In this document: one piece after another, positions 62,281-64,000 of the stretch
Layout of the letters: each line of letters opens with the position of its first letter
Numbering within the stretch: position 1 is the stretch's first letter
DNA from: Acetobacteraceae bacterium
GTDB taxonomy: Bacteria; Pseudomonadota; Alphaproteobacteria; Acetobacterales; Acetobacteraceae
Direction of reading: 5' to 3'
Length of the DNA stretch: 64,000 nt
Assembly (NCBI GenBank): GCA_027482245.1
Contig: JAIXWG010000022.1
Span: 53,100-117,099 of the forward strand
Translations under genes and position numbers: made by a program
Notes under the pieces: model-generated
Told to the model about the DNA's origin: nothing
The model's input: only the letters and a program-made list of their open reading frames with translations
The model's database searches: none

Positions 62281-63504
62281 TCAGGCACATGCCCCGCCCG
62301 CCGGCGCGAAGCGCAGGCGGCATGGGGGGTGGGCTCCGGATGAAGGATAGGACAGCCCGGGCGCGGCGACCAGCACAGTGTCGCGATGGAGCGCTGCCAT
62401 TGTTGGCACCACCGCGGCCGGCAGCCAGGGCGGCCTCGGCAGCCGCGCATCCCCCACCGGGCCGATCGTGCAGCCCTCGGGCGGCACCCCCTCCAGCACG
62501 AAGCGCCCGTCCCAGCGCGCGCCCGGGTGCGCCGGCACGGGCGGCGCCATCGCCGCTTGCTCCCGCAGCAGCAGCCCGCCGCGCACCAGGCGCGCGCCCC
62601 CCAGCGTTCCCGCGCCCCGCCGCAGCAGCGCCGCGGCCGCGTCCAGCCCCGGCGCGAAAGCTGACCCGGACACCACCCGCACCAGCGCCGCCAGCGCCGC
62701 CGCCGCGACGCCGTCCTGCCCCAGCGCCGCCAGGTCCAACCGCGCGAATCCCTCGGCCTGCAGCCGCGCCACCGCGCCGATCCGCGCCGCGACCGCCGCC
62801 GCCATGCCATCCCGCCGCCGCGCGAAGGCCGCCGCGGCCTCCGCCAGCGCCGCCACCGCCGGCCCCTCCCCGCCCGGATCGGCCAGCGCCGCGCGCAGCC
62901 GGACACGTGCGAAGGCCCGGTTTTCGTTGGAGGGATCGCGGATCGGCGCCAGCCCCGCTTCGGCCGCCACCGCCTCCAGCCGCGCCGGCGCCACGCCCAG
63001 CAGCGGCCGGATCACCAGCGCGCTTCCCGCGCTCCGCGCCGCCGCCATGCCCGCCAGCCCCGCCGGCCCGCTGCCCGCGAATCCCCGCAGCAGCAGCGTC
63101 TCCGCCTGGTCGCCCCGATGCTGCCCCAGCGTTAGCCAGGGCGCGCCCACGGAGTCGCAGAGGCCGAGCAGCGCCGCCAGCCGCGCTTCCCGCGCCCTTG
63201 CCTGCGCCCCCGGCCCGGGCGGCAGGCCGAGTGCCACGACCCGCGCCTCGATCCCCCGCGCCGCCATCCACCCCGCGACGGTCGCGGCTTCCGCCGCGCT
63301 ATCCGCCCGCAGCCCATGGTCGATGACACCCGCGACCAGGCGCCCACCCCGCGCGCCGGCCCAGCGCGCCAGCAGCACCGCCAGCGCCAGGCTGTGCGGC
63401 CCGCCCGAGACGCCCGCCACCATGGCGGGCGCGGCGCCGAACGGCCCCAGGGGCTGCATCAGCGCGTCGAATTCCGACGCCCCGATGGCCCCAAGGCCGC
63501 TCAT
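62281..63504 (-). CDS. tilS: tRNA(Ile)-lysidine synthetase
   Basis: A 407-residue ATP pyrophosphatase that changes the wobble C of an Ile tRNA to lysidine, an essential reaction. The PP-loop reads VSGGPHS (32-38), where nearly all TilS proteins have Asp in place of His. [23 protein letters not shown] and the [16 protein letters not shown] segment confirm the family. The C-terminal domain is reduced and Ala-rich. It lies between cpoB and ftsH, the normal alphaproteobacterial place. ATG 63504 is preferred to GTG one codon earlier. Confidence 0.9.
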   Translation of the reverse strand: MSGLGAIGASEFDALMQPLGPFGAAPAMVAGVSGGPHSLALAVLLARWAGARGGRLVAGVIDHGLRADSAAEAATVAGWMAARGIEARVVALGLPPGPGAQARAREARLAALLGLCDSVGAPWLTLGQHRGDQAETLLLRGFAGSGPAGLAGMAAARSAGSALVIRPLLGVAPARLEAVAAEAGLAPIRDPSNENRAFARVRLRAALADPGGEGPAVAALAEAAAAFARRRDGMAAAVAARIGAVARLQAEGFARLDLAALGQDGVAAAALAALVRVVSGSAFAPGLDAAAALLRRGAGTLGGARLVRGGLLLREQAAMAPPVPAHPGARWDGRFVLEGVPPEGCTIGPVGDARLPRPPWLPAAVVPTMAALHRDTVLVAAPGLSYPSSGAHPPCRLRFAPAGGACA

Positions 63505-63537
63505 CACCTTTGCGAGAGCTTCGTTAAGGCGCCGCGC

Positions 63538-64000
63538 TCAGCGGCACTGCGCCCGTCGCCGCGCATCGGCGACGCGGTCCGCGACGTTGCCCGACAGGTT
63601 CGGGTAGCGGCTGCGCAGGTCGCTCAGCTGGCCGCAGGCGTCGCGGTTGTTGTTCAGCCCGATCAGGGAGTTCGCCACGCCGAGCATGGCTTCCGGCGCC
63701 CGTGTGCCCTGCTGGTTACGGCGGAAGGCGTCGTCATAGGCGATGGCGGCGGCGGCGAAGTCCCGCTTTCCGGCCAGCGCATCGCCCAGCAGGATCTGCG
63801 CATCCACCGCGCGGCCCTGGTCGCGCGCCGCGATCACTTCCCGCGCCGCCGCTTCCGCGCCCGCATAGTCCCGCCGGCCGAGTGCCGCCTGGCCTTCCTG
63901 CAGCGCGCGCTGCGGCGGCCGGGCGAGGGCCGCGGGTTGCGCCTGGGGCGCGGCGCCGGCCTGGGCCGGCGGGGCAGCCGCCGGGGCGGCGGCGGCCGGC
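63538..64000 (-). CDS. cpoB: cell division coordinator CpoB/YbgF, C-terminal part (cut by window edge)
   Basis: The frame is open from the window edge to 63538, giving 153 residues: an Ala/Pro/Gln-rich linker then TPR-like helices (LQEGQAALGRRDYAGAEAAA, then IAYDDAFRRN, and KSY-type repeats) ending in a Cys-containing segment. This matches the C-terminal TPR domain of CpoB (YbgF), the periplasmic Tol-Pal partner that couples outer-membrane constriction to peptidoglycan synthesis. The upstream coiled coil and signal peptide lie outside the window. Its position before tilS and ftsH supports the call. Confidence 0.8.
   Translation of the reverse strand, partial: PAAAAPAAAPPAQAGAAPQAQPAALARPPQRALQEGQAALGRRDYAGAEAAAREVIAARDQGRAVDAQILLGDALAGKRDFAAAAIAYDDAFRRNQQGTRAPEAMLGVANSLIGLNNNRDACGQLSDLRSRYPNLSGNVADRVADARRRAQCR

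Overview
The window is about 64 kb of very GC-rich, densely packed bacterial chromosome. The organism looks like an alphaproteobacterium, most likely an Acetobacteraceae member of the Roseomonas type. This is inferred from the base composition, the abundance of orphan periplasmic receptors of the Bug/tripartite-tricarboxylate type, the TRAP and TAXI receptors, and the order cpoB-tilS-ftsH-folP-glmM at the right end. I found no rRNA, tRNA, CRISPR array, phage or complete insertion sequence. The window holds about 58 protein genes, many joined by 4-nt ATGA/GTGA overlaps.

Layout. 1-7435: edge of a small conserved gene, a peptide-type solute receptor, a CBS-domain protein, a glucan-type ABC exporter, and a 2-oxoglutarate dioxygenase between two Bug receptors. 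7448-12421: two tandem multidomain cellulases (CBM2, Calx-beta domains, GH5), the upstream one carrying a frameshift. 12563-19743: M81 peptidase, TAXI receptor, zinc metallopeptidase, LysR regulator, TauE-type exporter, lactate permease, gamma-glutamylcyclotransferase. 19662-26747: two DMT exporters, a PanE-like reductase with an SDR, an M20 peptidase, and a degenerate dioxygenase with a racemase-like protein. 27047-33701: TerC protein with paired inverted repeats upstream, a complete TRAP transporter (P-Q-M) translationally coupled to a DNA glycosylase, a SsuA-type receptor, and a photolyase-related flavoprotein. 33719-33885: a 161-bp MITE-like element. 33916-36395: FIST protein plus histidine kinase. 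36576-43287: oxidoreductases, a transporter, a hydrolase and a Leu/Ile/Val-type receptor. 43379-50222: LysR regulator, three more Bug receptors, diaminopropionate ammonia-lyase, and an erythronate-dehydrogenase-type enzyme. 50254-51637: a 34-bp palindrome followed by a BNR-repeat protein and a ThiS/MoaD-like protein. 51716-55765: glmM-thiD-phzF-TDT transporter operon. 55804-58948: sugar ABC transporter. 59048-64000: folP, ftsH, tilS and partial cpoB.

How it fits together. Much of the content is uptake: many high-affinity periplasmic receptors feeding carboxylates, peptides and sugars, alongside catabolic dehydrogenases and regulators. The housekeeping block on the right (cell wall, folate, tRNA modification, membrane proteolysis) is interrupted by a sugar transporter. 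The most unusual items are the cellulases whose GH5 domain sits inside a Calx-beta fold, the MITE-like element against the photolyase-like gene, several enzymes with changed catalytic residues, and perfect or near-perfect inverted repeats next to start codons. Coordinates and start choices were worked out by hand; functional names rest on recognised motifs and remembered family sequences, not on database searches.
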